A stretch of 43,691 bases of DNA from UBA11524 sp051883695 (GCA_051883695.1 JBJEUF010000099.1:1-43691); one strand, 5' to 3'. Shown: positions 31,398-40,783, numbered from the stretch's first letter. The notes: generated from the sequence alone by a model not told the origin. Program-made: numbers and translations.

Positions 31398-32729
31398 ATG
31401 ACACGACCCCTTTGCGTAGGCATGATCTCCCTGGGCTGCAACAAGAACCGTGTGGACTCCGAAACCGCGCTGGGCCTGCTGGCCGAGCACGGCTACACCT
31501 TCACCGGCGACCCGGCCCGGGCTGATATTCTGATTGTGAACACCTGCGGCTTTATCGACAGCGCCAAGGAAGAATCCATCGACACCATCCTTGAGATGGC
31601 TGAATACAAGAAAACGGCCAGGTGCCGCCTGCTGGTGGTGACCGGCTGCCTGACCCAGCGGTATGAAGGCGCGCTGAAGGAGGAGATCCCCGAGATCGAC
31701 CTCATCATGGGCGTGAATCAGTACGCGCAGCTCCCCGCTGCCATCGAGAAGGCGCTGCAGGGCGACCATACCAGCTACTGCCACGACGACCACACCTATT
31801 ATGCCCATGAGCGCCTGCTGACCACGCCCTCCTACACGGCTTACACCCGCATTGGCGAGGGCTGCTCCAACCGCTGCACCTTCTGTGCCATTCCGCTGAT
31901 TCGCGGCCCCTACCGTTCCCGTCCGATGGAGGATGTGCTGGCGGAGATCGCCTCCCTGGCAAAGCAGGGCGTGAAGGAGCATATCCTTGTGGCGCAGGAC
32001 ACCACCCGCTTCGGCACCGATGACGGCGGGCATACCACGCTCCCCGAGCTGCTGCAGAAGGCGGCGGCTATCCCGGGCGTGGAATGGCTTCGCGTGCTGT
32101 ACTGCTACCCGGACGAGACGGACGACCGGCTGCTGGATGTGATCGCGGACACCCCCAACATCTGCAAGTATCTCGATCTGCCCATCCAGCATGTCAACGA
32201 CACGGTGCTCAAAAGGATGCACCGCCGGGGCGACAAGGCGGATATCCTGCGCTGCATCCGCGGCGCACGGGAGCGCGGGCTGACGCTGCGCACGACCATC
32301 ATCGTCGGCTTTCCCGGTGAAACGGAGGAGCAGTTCGAGGAGCTGCTGGCGGTGGTGCGCGAGGCGGAGTTCGACCGGCTGGGCGCGTTCACCTATTCCC
32401 CGGAGGAAGGCACGCCCGCAGCCCGTATGCCCGACCAGATCCCCGAGGAGATCAAGCAGGAGCGCCTGGACCGCCTGATGACGCTGCAGCAGGAAATCAG
32501 CCTGAAGCGCAACCGGGCCCGCGTGGGCACGGTGGAGAAGGTGCTGGTGACCGACGTGAGCGAGGACGGCCGCATTCTGGGCCGCAGCCACCGCGAAGCG
32601 CCCGAAACCGACGGCGAGATCCTCTTTACCCTGCCGGAGAATGCGGAACTGCCCCAGATCGGCAGCTTCGTCAGCGTCCGCATCACCCAAGCCGATACCT
32701 ATGACCTGATGGGAGAAATGCTGCCATGA
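31398..32729 (+). CDS. rimO: Ribosomal protein uS12 methylthiotransferase RimO
   Basis: This 443-residue radical SAM enzyme adds a methylthio group to the conserved Asp of ribosomal protein uS12. The N-terminal methylthiotransferase domain has three cluster Cys in ISLGCNKNRVDSE, NTCGF and TGCL. The radical SAM motif is CSNRCTFC near residue 155, and a TRAM domain ends the protein (VLVTDVSEDGRILGRSHREA). The DSE and CNKNRVD pattern favours RimO over MiaB. ATG 31398 has AAGGAGA 7 nt upstream. It overlaps pgsA by 4 nt (ATGA); a rimO-pgsA order is common in Bacillota. Confidence 0.95.
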   Translation: MTRPLCVGMISLGCNKNRVDSETALGLLAEHGYTFTGDPARADILIVNTCGFIDSAKEESIDTILEMAEYKKTARCRLLVVTGCLTQRYEGALKEEIPEIDLIMGVNQYAQLPAAIEKALQGDHTSYCHDDHTYYAHERLLTTPSYTAYTRIGEGCSNRCTFCAIPLIRGPYRSRPMEDVLAEIASLAKQGVKEHILVAQDTTRFGTDDGGHTTLPELLQKAAAIPGVEWLRVLYCYPDETDDRLLDVIADTPNICKYLDLPIQHVNDTVLKRMHRRGDKADILRCIRGARERGLTLRTTIIVGFPGETEEQFEELLAVVREAEFDRLGAFTYSPEEGTPAARMPDQIPEEIKQERLDRLMTLQQEISLKRNRARVGTVEKVLVTDVSEDGRILGRSHREAPETDGEILFTLPENAELPQIGSFVSVRITQADTYDLMGEMLP

Positions 32730-33295
32730 ATACGCCCAACAAGCTGAGCATCCTGCGGGTGCTGCTCATTCCCGTGATGGTGATCCTGATGTATATCCCC
32801 GGCGTGCCCTGCATCCTGCTGTCCACGGCGGTGTTCGGGGCTGCGGCCTTCACCGATTATCTTGATGGGCACATCGCCCGCCGGGACAATATCGTCACCG
32901 ACTTCGGCAAGTTTATCGACCCCGTGGCGGACAAGCTGCTGAACCTCTCTGCGATGATCATGCTCACCCTGTCCGGTCAGATGCCCCATTTTGTGGTCAT
33001 CATCATTCTGGCCCGGGAGCTGGCGGTGGATGGGCTGCGCATGGTGGCAGTGGGTCAGGGCCGCGTGATCGCCGCCGGGAAGCTCGGTAAGATCAAGACC
33101 GCCAGCCAGATGGCTGTCATTGTGTACCTGATGCTCCTTGGCCGCCTGGTGCCTGCGGTGGAGGCGCTGGCCTTCCTGCAGCTGCCCGTTCAGATTATCG
33201 GCTGGCTGGGCTGCGCGTGGATTGCCGCCATGACCATCTGGAGCGGCGTGGATTACTTCATCCGCAATTTTGACTGTATCCGGAATGCCAAATAA
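32726..33295 (+). CDS. pgsA: CDP-diacylglycerol-glycerol-3-phosphate 3-phosphatidyltransferase
   Basis: This 189-residue integral membrane enzyme makes phosphatidylglycerophosphate, precursor of phosphatidylglycerol. The CDP-alcohol phosphotransferase motif DG-xx-AR-x8-G-xxx-D-xxx-D is complete in DGHIARRDNIVTDFGKFIDP followed by VAD (about residues 47-70). About five hydrophobic helices. Length is normal for the family. Translationally coupled to rimO by an ATGA overlap. The stop is followed within 5 nt by the 39-bp hairpin repeat of a MITE-like element. Confidence 0.94.
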   Translation: MNTPNKLSILRVLLIPVMVILMYIPGVPCILLSTAVFGAAAFTDYLDGHIARRDNIVTDFGKFIDPVADKLLNLSAMIMLTLSGQMPHFVVIIILARELAVDGLRMVAVGQGRVIAAGKLGKIKTASQMAVIVYLMLLGRLVPAVEALAFLQLPVQIIGWLGCAWIAAMTIWSGVDYFIRNFDCIRNAK

Positions 33296-33300
33296 CCTGC

Positions 33301-33591
33301 TGAGCAGGCTGCAGCTCCCTGGGGCATGCAGCCTGCTCGCAGCGTGTCGAAAAAGTGCTTCAGGCACTTTTTCGAGGGATTGCACTCTGTCACTGTCAGG
33401 GCTGCGAGCAGCCCTGACGGCCGTTCCTCCGTATAAGGAGTGTTTCCGGCAGAGCCGGAAACGCCCCGCCCGACCGGCAAGGCCGGTCGATACGAATGCA
33501 GTCAGAGGGCCTGCGGGCCCTCCGACACCTCCCAAGAATTGTTGACACTCTGTGAGCAGGCTGCAGCTCCCTGGGGCATGCAGCCTGCTCG
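33301..33591. mobile_element. MITE-like intergenic element, copy 2, with 39-bp flanking direct repeats
   Basis: A perfect 39-bp direct repeat lies at 33301-33339 and 33553-33591; each copy is itself a hairpin (GAGCAGGCTGCA with TGCAGCCTGCTC). Between them is a 213-bp element with terminal inverted repeats CAGCGTGTCGAAAAA and CAGAGTGTCAACAAT (complement of right end). It shares the core GTCAGAGGGCCTGCGGGCCC with the copy at 12897-13124. Several other perfect hairpins fill it. No coding capacity is credible. Confidence 0.7.
33347..33375. terminator. Bidirectional terminator inside MITE-like element, after rimO-pgsA
   Basis: TCGAAAAAGTGC (33347-33358) pairs with GCACTTTTTCGA (33364-33375), loop 5 nt. 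It is the counterpart of the hairpin at 12907-12936. Confidence 0.7.
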
Positions 33592-33614
33592 TGCTTTGAA
33601 ATTCAGGGTTTCCC

Positions 33615-33643
33615 TTGTTTTTTCACCCGGACCGTCCTATAAT
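33615..33643 (+). promoter_or_regulatory. Promoter of the metallophosphoesterase-like gene
   Basis: TTGTTT (33615-33620), a 17-nt spacer and TATAAT (33638-33643), 31 nt before the start. Confidence 0.7.
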
Positions 33644-33674
33644 AGAGCATGAGACATGATGCGGAGGTACAGTC

Positions 33675-34742
33675 ATGGCACGCCGCCAGCAATATATCTT
33701 TGCCGATGAACCCAAGCGGGGGCATGGCTTTCTGATCGGCTTGATGGTGGTGATCGTCCTGCTCATCGCGGGGCTGTTCACGTGGAATTTCGCCCTTAAT
33801 CATACCGTCACGTATGAAAAGCAGTATGTCACCGTGACCAATCTGCCCTCGTCGCTGGATAACTGGACGATCCTGCACCTGTCCGACCTGAACGGCGCAT
33901 CCATCGGCGAGAACCAGTCCGCCATCCGGAAGGCCATCGGCACCAGGAGCGTCTCCTGCGTGGTGCTCTCGGGCAATATGGTGGGTGAGAAGGGCGATGT
34001 GCAGCCGGTGCTCGACCTGATCGGGATCCTGCCCAAGGACACGCCCATCCTCCTGCTTCCGGGCAGCGACGATCCCGCCCTGTATGCCACCAAAGCCGGC
34101 AGCGGATTGTCGCCCTATGCCGACTGGGCGCAGCGGCTGATTGACGCAGGCGTGACCATCCTTGACGAGCCGGTTTCCTTCCAGCGGGACAAGTCCACCA
34201 TCTGGTTCGTCCCGGCGTATCTCTATGAATACGATCTGGAGGACGCCCAGAAGGCTTACCAGAACCAGCTGGACACGCTCAACGCCCTGACGGAGGCGCT
34301 CACGCCCGATCAGGCTGCCCAGAAGCGCAATGCCGAATACCAGGTCGGGCGCATGCAGCGCATCCGCGAAAAGATTGCGACCATCACCGACCGGCACATC
34401 CAGATTGCCGTGACGCACATGCCCCTGACGAAGGAGCATGTCGCGTCCATCAAGGCCGGAACCGCCGCGAAGGACGCGTTCTCGCTCCATCATGTGTCGC
34501 TGGTGCTCGCCGGCGGGTACTGCGGCGGTCAGTGGCGGCTCCCCGGCGTCGGTGCAATCTGGGCGCCGGAGCTGGGCTTCTTTCCCGAGGAGACGCTCGT
34601 CAGCGGCTTGGGCTATCTGAACGGCATCTGGCAGTATATCAGCCCCGGGCTGGGCACAAACCCGATGTATCCCGCATTGCCCTTCCGCATGTTCAACAGT
34701 CCCACCGTCACCCTGCTGGTGCTCTCCACCAGTATGCATTGA
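33675..34742 (+). CDS. Membrane-anchored metallophosphoesterase-like protein, degenerate active site
   Basis: This 355-residue protein has a basic cytoplasmic start, one membrane helix (about residues 18-40, FLIGLMVVIVLLIAGLF) and an outside domain of YkuE-type calcineurin-like fold. The fold landmarks are present but catalytic residues are altered. SDLHG is SDLNG, the GD motif is SGN, GNHD is GSDD, and GHTHGGQ is GGYCGGQ (in GGYCGGQWRLPG). THMPL retains one His. Metal binding and phosphoesterase activity are therefore doubtful; it may be a binding or scaffolding pseudoenzyme. A helical insertion (AQKAYQNQLDTLNALTEAL) interrupts the fold. ATG 33675 has GGAGGT upstream. The GH115 gene follows after 98 nt. 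Confidence 0.8.
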   Translation: MARRQQYIFADEPKRGHGFLIGLMVVIVLLIAGLFTWNFALNHTVTYEKQYVTVTNLPSSLDNWTILHLSDLNGASIGENQSAIRKAIGTRSVSCVVLSGNMVGEKGDVQPVLDLIGILPKDTPILLLPGSDDPALYATKAGSGLSPYADWAQRLIDAGVTILDEPVSFQRDKSTIWFVPAYLYEYDLEDAQKAYQNQLDTLNALTEALTPDQAAQKRNAEYQVGRMQRIREKIATITDRHIQIAVTHMPLTKEHVASIKAGTAAKDAFSLHHVSLVLAGGYCGGQWRLPGVGAIWAPELGFFPEETLVSGLGYLNGIWQYISPGLGTNPMYPALPFRMFNSPTVTLLVLSTSMH

Positions 34743-34840
34743 TACGCTTGATGCAGAATGTGTCCCTTGCACTGCGTTTTCCGGCACGAGAAGCCCTGTG
34801 CCCTGTTTTCCATCAGGAGCAGTATGAATCGGAGGTACCT

Positions 34841-37759
34841 ATGATACAGCTCGCAGCGAACGGTCAGGCCCTGCCCTTCATCATCGAACCCGAAGCCCAC
34901 GAGGGTGTGCGCCGCGTTGCCCGGAAGGTGGCGGCAGACGTTCAGAAGGTATCCGGCGTGCGTCCGGAGATCATGGCTGTCCCGACGGCGCAGCCCTTCG
35001 TCCTGTGCGCGACGCTGGGCCGCAGCCCGCTTGCCGATGACCTGATCACCCTGGGCGTGCTCCCGCAGGCGGAAGCAATCCGTGGCAAATGGGAATGCTA
35101 TGCCATCGCGGAGGTGGACGGAAACCTCATCATCCTGGGCAGCGACAAGCGCGGCACGGAGTATGGCATGTTCGAGCTGTCCCGGTATATCGGCGTATCA
35201 CCGCTGTGCTACTGGGGCGACGCGGAGCCGCTGACGCAGGAGGAGCTGCTGCTGGGCGACGATCTGTGCACCGTCTCAAAGGAACCGAGCGTCCGCTACC
35301 GCGGATTGTTCATCAACGATGAGTGGCCCTGCTTCGGCAGCTGGTGCATGGCGCACTTCGGCGGTGTGAACGCGGAGATGTACGACCATGTGTTTGAGCT
35401 GCTGCTGCGCCTGAAGGCCAACTATATGTGGCCGGCGATGTGGGCGAGCGTCTTTGCGGAGGAAGGCCCCGGAGCCGCGAACGAGGAGCTGGCCGACATC
35501 TACGGCATCGTGGTGGGCAACAGCCATCACGAGCCCTGTTTGCGGGCCGGGGAGGAGTTCAGGCACGCCATCCGCGACGGCGCGGCTTACGGGACGGACT
35601 GGAACTTCGTGCGCAACCGCGAGGGCATCACCCGCTTCTGGGCGGACGGCCTGAAGCGCTCCGGTCAGTATGAGCATCTGATCACCATCGGCATGCGCGG
35701 CGAGGCGGATTCCGCGATGCTGGGCGAGGATGCCGGGCTGCGCGCCAATATTGAGTACCTGCAGGATGTGATCACCACGCAGGAGGCGCTCATCCGGCAG
35801 TACGCAGGACCCAAATCGAAGGATCAGCCGCGGCTGCTGGCGCTGTACAAGGAGGTTGAGCCCTTCTTCTACGGCAATGAGAACGTCCCGGGACTCAAGG
35901 ACTGGGAGGGCCTGCGCAACACCGTCTGCATGCTCTGCGAGGACAACCAGAGCTTCATGCGGTCGCTGCCCACGCCTGAAATGACCGAAGCCCTCAAAAG
36001 GCGCGGCTGCGGCTGGGGCATGTACTACCATGTGGATTACCACGGCGGCCCGGTCAGCTACGAGTGGATGCCCTCCACACCCTTCTCCCAGCTGTGGGAG
36101 CAGATGTGCCTGGCCTATGACTACGGCGTGCGGGATGTGTGGATCCTCAACGTGGGGGACCTGAAGGGCAATGAGGTCAGCCTGCAGCAGTTCCTTGACC
36201 TTGCCTACGATTATGAGAAATGGGGCAGCCGTCTGGCCGACAACTGGCAGCGGTGGCTGACGGCCTTCGTCCGCAGTACCTTCCCGGCTCTGTCCGACAG
36301 CGTGCGCAGCAGCGTGCAGGCGCTCCTCACCGGGCTGTACGACATGAACGGCAAGCGCCGCCCTGAGGCGCTGAACGCCTCCGTCTATCATCCCTGCCAT
36401 GAGCTGGAGGCGCACCGGATGCTCGAAAGGGCGGACAGTATGCTCCGCCTGTGCGACAACACCATGAAGCACTGCGGCCGCCATCGCGCGGCATTCTACA
36501 GCATGGTCGGCTTCCCGGTGACCGCCAGTATGAATTTGCTCCGGATGCACCTCGCCGCCGGCCTGAACGCGCACTACGCCGAGCAGGGACGCCCGGTGGC
36601 CAACCGGTATGGCGATATCGTCCGGGAGACGATGGAGCTGGATACAAAGCTCGCGGAGAGCTTCGCTGCGTGGAAGGACGGCAAGTGGCGCGGCATGGAG
36701 CGCGAGGCCCACATCGGCTTCACCGCCTGGAACGAGGACGGCTGCAGGCTGCCATTGCGGACGGAGGTCACGCCCATGCCCTATCCGCGCCTGTCCCTCT
36801 CGCGCCGGGACGATCCGCGCGTGTACGGCCGCCGGTATGGCGCGCCGATGGTGATTCCCGTCCACGATTTCTGCGACGCGGGCGTGGATGAGGTGATTCT
36901 GGAGGCCGCCAACGACGGCATCGGCGAACTGACGCTCACCGTCGAGGGCGGCGCGCCCTGGCTCACCGTGGAGCTGCCGCAGCAAGGGCAGGAGGAAAAG
37001 AGCTTCCTCGGTCGCCGGGGCAGCTTTGCTGCGCCTGCCGCGCCATCCTGTACGGTGAAGGAGCTGGAGGTGATCCGCCTGCGCTGCGACCGCGACCTGC
37101 TCCCCGAAGAGGAGCAGCAGGTGACGCTCATCGTCCGCAGCCAGGGTGAGGGCGACCATGCGCAGGCTACCGTCCACGTGGATGTCCGCGCCCGCAGGCA
37201 TCCGGAAAACGCTGCGCCCGCCTTCATGCCCGTCAGGCAGGCTGTGACCATGGAGGCCCATCACTTCATCGCCCAGCATGATACGGACGGCGCGGCCTTC
37301 CGCATTCTGCCGGGACTTGGGCGCAGCGGTCATGCGGTCAAGGTGTATCCCGCCACCGCCGCCTTCCGGCCCGATGAGGATACGCCAAGCCTGACCTACC
37401 GCTTCTACGCGGAAAAGGACGGCGAGCATGTCTGCGAGCTGTGGCTGACGCCCACCAGTCCCGTGCAGCCCGGGGTTCCCATGCGCTGCGCCCTGACCGG
37501 CCCGGATGGCGAACGGCAGCTCATCACCTGCGTTCCCGCCGATTACCGCCCGGGTGAAAACAGCGATCCCCGCTGGTGCGCCGCGATGGTCAGCCACATC
37601 CGCAACGTGCAGGCGGTCATCCGCTGCCGCCGGGGGCTGAACGAGGTGACCCTCGGTGCGCTGGATCCCAACCTCAGCCTGGAGCGCATCCTGATCTATC
37701 CCGATGGATACAAGCTCCCTGAAAGCTATCTCGGCCCGCAGGAGAGCGCACTTCTCTGA
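34841..37759 (+). CDS. Glycoside hydrolase family 115 protein (xylan alpha-1,2-glucuronidase type)
   Basis: This 972-residue protein fits GH115 in length and order. It has an N-terminal domain (residues 1-150), then the catalytic region with FINDEWPCFGSWCMAHFGG, LKANYMWPAMWASVF and YGIVVGNSHHEPCLRAGEEF. An all-helical domain and a C-terminal beta-sandwich region (EAHHFIAQHDTDGAAF onward) follow. Family members remove (methyl)glucuronic acid from xylan or xylo-oligosaccharides. There is no signal peptide, so it should act on imported oligosaccharides in the cytoplasm. The frame is open from 34532, overlapping the preceding gene, but ATG 34841 with GGAGGT just upstream gives the family start. 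A MATE transporter follows by 18 nt. Confidence 0.9.
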   Translation: MIQLAANGQALPFIIEPEAHEGVRRVARKVAADVQKVSGVRPEIMAVPTAQPFVLCATLGRSPLADDLITLGVLPQAEAIRGKWECYAIAEVDGNLIILGSDKRGTEYGMFELSRYIGVSPLCYWGDAEPLTQEELLLGDDLCTVSKEPSVRYRGLFINDEWPCFGSWCMAHFGGVNAEMYDHVFELLLRLKANYMWPAMWASVFAEEGPGAANEELADIYGIVVGNSHHEPCLRAGEEFRHAIRDGAAYGTDWNFVRNREGITRFWADGLKRSGQYEHLITIGMRGEADSAMLGEDAGLRANIEYLQDVITTQEALIRQYAGPKSKDQPRLLALYKEVEPFFYGNENVPGLKDWEGLRNTVCMLCEDNQSFMRSLPTPEMTEALKRRGCGWGMYYHVDYHGGPVSYEWMPSTPFSQLWEQMCLAYDYGVRDVWILNVGDLKGNEVSLQQFLDLAYDYEKWGSRLADNWQRWLTAFVRSTFPALSDSVRSSVQALLTGLYDMNGKRRPEALNASVYHPCHELEAHRMLERADSMLRLCDNTMKHCGRHRAAFYSMVGFPVTASMNLLRMHLAAGLNAHYAEQGRPVANRYGDIVRETMELDTKLAESFAAWKDGKWRGMEREAHIGFTAWNEDGCRLPLRTEVTPMPYPRLSLSRRDDPRVYGRRYGAPMVIPVHDFCDAGVDEVILEAANDGIGELTLTVEGGAPWLTVELPQQGQEEKSFLGRRGSFAAPAAPSCTVKELEVIRLRCDRDLLPEEEQQVTLIVRSQGEGDHAQATVHVDVRARRHPENAAPAFMPVRQAVTMEAHHFIAQHDTDGAAFRILPGLGRSGHAVKVYPATAAFRPDEDTPSLTYRFYAEKDGEHVCELWLTPTSPVQPGVPMRCALTGPDGERQLITCVPADYRPGENSDPRWCAAMVSHIRNVQAVIRCRRGLNEVTLGALDPNLSLERILIYPDGYKLPESYLGPQESALL

Positions 37760-37777
37760 CACAAAGGAGCTTATGCT

Positions 37778-39166
37778 ATGGCCCGTTCCTCCCGGTATGA
37801 AATGGATATGACCGAGGGCGCACTGCTCCCCAAGGTGCTCCTGTTTTCCCTGCCCCTGATCGCCTCGGGCATATTGCAGCTGCTCTTCAATACGGCGGAT
37901 ATGGTGGTGGTGGGCCGCTTTGCGGGCAAGGAGTACCTGGCGGCGGTCGGTTCCACCGGCAGTTTGATCAACCTGATGGTCAATGTGTTCATCGGCTTGA
38001 GCGTGGGCGGCAGCGTCGCGGTGGCGAAGGCCTTCGGCGCCAATGACCCGGCAGCGGTGCACAGGAGCGTTCATACGGCGATGTCTCTGGCGATCATCGC
38101 GGGACTGCTGGTTGGGCTGATCGGCTTCGTCTTCTGCCGTCCGCTGCTGCGGCTGATGGATAACCCCGTGCTCGATCTGGCTTCCACCTATATGAAAATC
38201 TATTTCCTGGGGATGCCCTTCAACATGATTTACAACTTCGGTGCATCCATCCTGCGCGCTGTGGGGGATACCAGGCGCCCGCTGTTCTATCTGACCATCG
38301 CCGGTGTTGTGAACGTGCTCCTGAACCTGCTGCTGGTCATCCGCTTCCGGATGAATGTGGCGGGCGTGGCGATCGCAACGGTTGCCTCGCAGGCGGTCAG
38401 CGCGGTGCTGGTGGTGATCTGCCTGATGCGCTCCCACGGCACGGTGCATCTGGAGCTCCGCGATCTGCGCATTCACAGGCGCGAGCTGATCGAGATTGCC
38501 AGGGTGGGTCTGCCTGCCGGTCTGCAGGGCAGCCTGTTCAGCATTTCCAACGTGCTGATCCAGGCTTCCGTGAATGGGTTTGGCGAGGTGGTCGTGGCGG
38601 CGAACTCCGCCGGCAGCAATCTGGAGGGCTTCGTCTATACCTCCATGAACGCCATCCATCAGGCGGCAATGACCTTCGCCAGCCAGAACCTGGGCGCAGG
38701 AAAAATCAGGCGCGTGCGCCGGAGCATGTGGGTCTGCATCGCCACCGTGGCGGTCATCGGATTGCTGATGGGCAACGCCATGTATCTCTGCGGCCGTCCG
38801 CTGCTGTCGCTGTATCTGGATGACCCCAGCGCCGTGGATCCCGTCACGGGCATCAGCGTGCTGGACTACGGCATGAAGCGTATGCTGTACATCCTGCCGC
38901 TGTACTGCCTGTGCGGCCTGATGGATGTGGCGGTGGGCAGCCTGCGCGGCATCGGCTATTCCGTCATGCCCATGCTCGTGAGCCTGACCGGCGCGTGCCT
39001 GTTCCGCGTGGTATGGATTCTGACGGTTTTTGCTGCCCATCCCACGCTGGATGTGCTGTATGTGTCCTACCCCATTTCCTGGGCGCTGACCTTCGGGGTG
39101 CACATGCTGTGCTATGCCTTTGTGGCGCGCGGGAAGCTCAGGAGGCTGGAAAAACGCATAGTATGA
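37778..39166 (+). CDS. MATE family efflux transporter
   Basis: This 462-residue protein has 12 predicted membrane helices in two bundles. The family start region reads LPKVLLFSLPLIASGILQLL then FNTADMVVVGRFAGKEYLAA. It exports drugs or metabolites using a sodium or proton gradient; the substrate is not predictable. ATG 37778 has AAAGGAG 8 nt upstream. It is 18 nt after the GH115 gene and probably on the same mRNA, although a functional link to glucuronide metabolism is not established. A 14-bp hairpin terminator follows. Confidence 0.92.
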   Translation: MARSSRYEMDMTEGALLPKVLLFSLPLIASGILQLLFNTADMVVVGRFAGKEYLAAVGSTGSLINLMVNVFIGLSVGGSVAVAKAFGANDPAAVHRSVHTAMSLAIIAGLLVGLIGFVFCRPLLRLMDNPVLDLASTYMKIYFLGMPFNMIYNFGASILRAVGDTRRPLFYLTIAGVVNVLLNLLLVIRFRMNVAGVAIATVASQAVSAVLVVICLMRSHGTVHLELRDLRIHRRELIEIARVGLPAGLQGSLFSISNVLIQASVNGFGEVVVAANSAGSNLEGFVYTSMNAIHQAAMTFASQNLGAGKIRRVRRSMWVCIATVAVIGLLMGNAMYLCGRPLLSLYLDDPSAVDPVTGISVLDYGMKRMLYILPLYCLCGLMDVAVGSLRGIGYSVMPMLVSLTGACLFRVVWILTVFAAHPTLDVLYVSYPISWALTFGVHMLCYAFVARGKLRRLEKRIV

Positions 39167-39196
39167 CAGGTCATCGAACCATCGAACAACTGCAAA

Positions 39197-39232
39197 CAAG
39201 CCGCTGCACGACTCCATCCGTGCAGCGGCTTG
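39197..39232. terminator. Bidirectional terminator between MATE and flotillin genes
   Basis: A perfect 14-bp stem, CAAGCCGCTGCACG (39197-39210) with CGTGCAGCGGCTTG (39219-39232), has an 8-nt loop and lies between converging genes. The minus-strand side is followed by UUUGC. Confidence 0.75.
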
Positions 39233-39250
39233 CTACTTCGGGATTTAGTA

Positions 39251-40783
39251 TTACTCTGCCTTGGGCGCATCGCTGCCGGCATCGGCTGCAGCCCTGCCGA
39301 TCAGCCCGCCGGTGGTCACGTCCCTGAGCATCCGGGGGATGTCCAGACCCACCGCTTCCTTTACCGCCTCGAAGGTCTGCAGCATCGTGCCGGCAGTATC
39401 CTTCGCCATGGAGGTCGCGCCGCCCTCGCCAAAGAGGATGATCTTGTCCGTCTTGCTCAGCGGCTCGGACACGGCCTTGGCCATGTCGGGCAGCTTGTCG
39501 ATGACCATCTGCATCATGGCGGCCTGCCCGTACTGCTTCATGGCTTCGGCCTTCTTCAGCATGGCCTCCGCCTCGGCTTCGCCCTTCATGCGGATGGCTT
39601 CGGCTTCCTTCTGTGCCAGAATGTACTTGGCTTCTGCCTCGCGCTGGGCGCAGATCAGGTTGGCTTCGGCTTCCTTCTCGGCCTTGAACAGCTCCGCCTC
39701 CGCGCGGGCTTGTACCACGGCACGCTCCGCCTCCACGGCGGCGATCTTCGCGTCGCGTTCCGCCTCGGCACGTTCGCGAACCTCGATGGACAGCTTCTCG
39801 CGCTGAATCTGCACCTGCTGGGCCTGCAGCTCGGTTTCCTTCTGCAGGCGGATCAGCTCGGCGGCGGCGCGCTCGGTTTCCAGCGCCTTGCGGGCGTTCT
39901 CCTGCTGCACCTGATAGGCCAGGTCGGCGTCTGCCTTGGCACGATCCTGCTCGGCGCGGAACTGGGCGCGGCGCAGCTCAAGCACCTTGTTCTGCTCGGC
40001 GATGTTGGCATTCGCCTCGGCGCGGGCCCTGTTGCCCTCCTGATCGGCGATGGACTGGCGGATGACGGTATCGCGCTCCGCCTCGGCGCGGGCGATATCC
40101 GCGTCACGCTTCTTCTCGGCGATGTTCTTGACCGCCAGCGTATCCAGCACGCCGTCGTTGTCGGAGAAGTTCTGGATGGTGATGTTGACGATCTCCAGAC
40201 CCATGTTGCGCATGTCCGCCGTAGCGGCGTTCTGCGTCTCGCTGGCGAACTTGTCGCGGTTCTGCACCAGATCGGAGATGGTCATGCGGCCGATGATCTC
40301 GCGCATGTTGCCTTCCAGCACCTGCATGGCGACGGCGGCGATCTCCTGCTGCTTCCAGCCCAGGAACTGCTCCGCGGCGGTGGCGACGGACACATCGTCC
40401 GAGCCGATCTTGATGTTCGCCACGCCGTCCACCAGCACGCCGATGTACTCCTGGCTGGGCACGGGCTGGGTGGTCTTGATATCCACCTGCATGATGCCCA
40501 GATTCAGCTTATCCACGCGCTCGAAGAAGGGGATGACGAAGGTCGCGCCGCCGCGCACGATGCGGTAGCCGAAGTACTTGGTGATTTCCTTGCCGTCGGA
40601 ATCCTTCACCTTGTAGCGGTGCTTGCGGCCGGATACGATCAGCGCCACGTTCGGCGGCACCTTGATGTAGTTGCACATGAAGACGATGATGAGCAGCAGC
40701 AGCACCGCGCCGCCGATGATCCACGGCAGGAACGTGCTGAAGCCCGTTGTCTGAATGCCGTTGATCAGGTTGTTCTCGGTCAT
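39251..40783 (-). CDS. Flotillin-like SPFH domain protein
   Basis: This 510-residue protein has an N-terminal membrane helix (about residues 20-38, LPWIIGGAVLLLLIIVFM) and an SPFH/band 7 domain (about 45-210). A long coiled coil rich in Ala, Glu and Arg follows (about 220-430, for example RDADIARAEAERDTVIRQS and EAEAIRMKGEAEAEAMLKKA). This is the layout of flotillin/YuaG (FloT), which organises membrane microdomains and tunes fluidity and protein oligomerisation. No NfeD-type partner gene is adjacent. ATG 40783 has AAAGGAGA 8 nt upstream; a promoter lies at 40892-40920. Confidence 0.92.
   Translation of the reverse strand: MTENNLINGIQTTGFSTFLPWIIGGAVLLLLIIVFMCNYIKVPPNVALIVSGRKHRYKVKDSDGKEITKYFGYRIVRGGATFVIPFFERVDKLNLGIMQVDIKTTQPVPSQEYIGVLVDGVANIKIGSDDVSVATAAEQFLGWKQQEIAAVAMQVLEGNMREIIGRMTISDLVQNRDKFASETQNAATADMRNMGLEIVNITIQNFSDNDGVLDTLAVKNIAEKKRDADIARAEAERDTVIRQSIADQEGNRARAEANANIAEQNKVLELRRAQFRAEQDRAKADADLAYQVQQENARKALETERAAAELIRLQKETELQAQQVQIQREKLSIEVRERAEAERDAKIAAVEAERAVVQARAEAELFKAEKEAEANLICAQREAEAKYILAQKEAEAIRMKGEAEAEAMLKKAEAMKQYGQAAMMQMVIDKLPDMAKAVSEPLSKTDKIILFGEGGATSMAKDTAGTMLQTFEAVKEAVGLDIPRMLRDVTTGGLIGRAAADAGSDAPKAE

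Noticed and set aside
34743..34840. Separate promoter for GH115-MATE
   Set aside because: No pair of hexamers with acceptable spacing was convincing. Read-through from the metallophosphoesterase-like gene is possible, but I cannot settle it.
35276..39217. 1313-codon minus-strand open frame across the GH115 and MATE genes
   Set aside because: Shadow frame spanning two recognisable plus-strand genes and their intergenic space, with His/Gln-rich low-complexity translation and no ribosome site.
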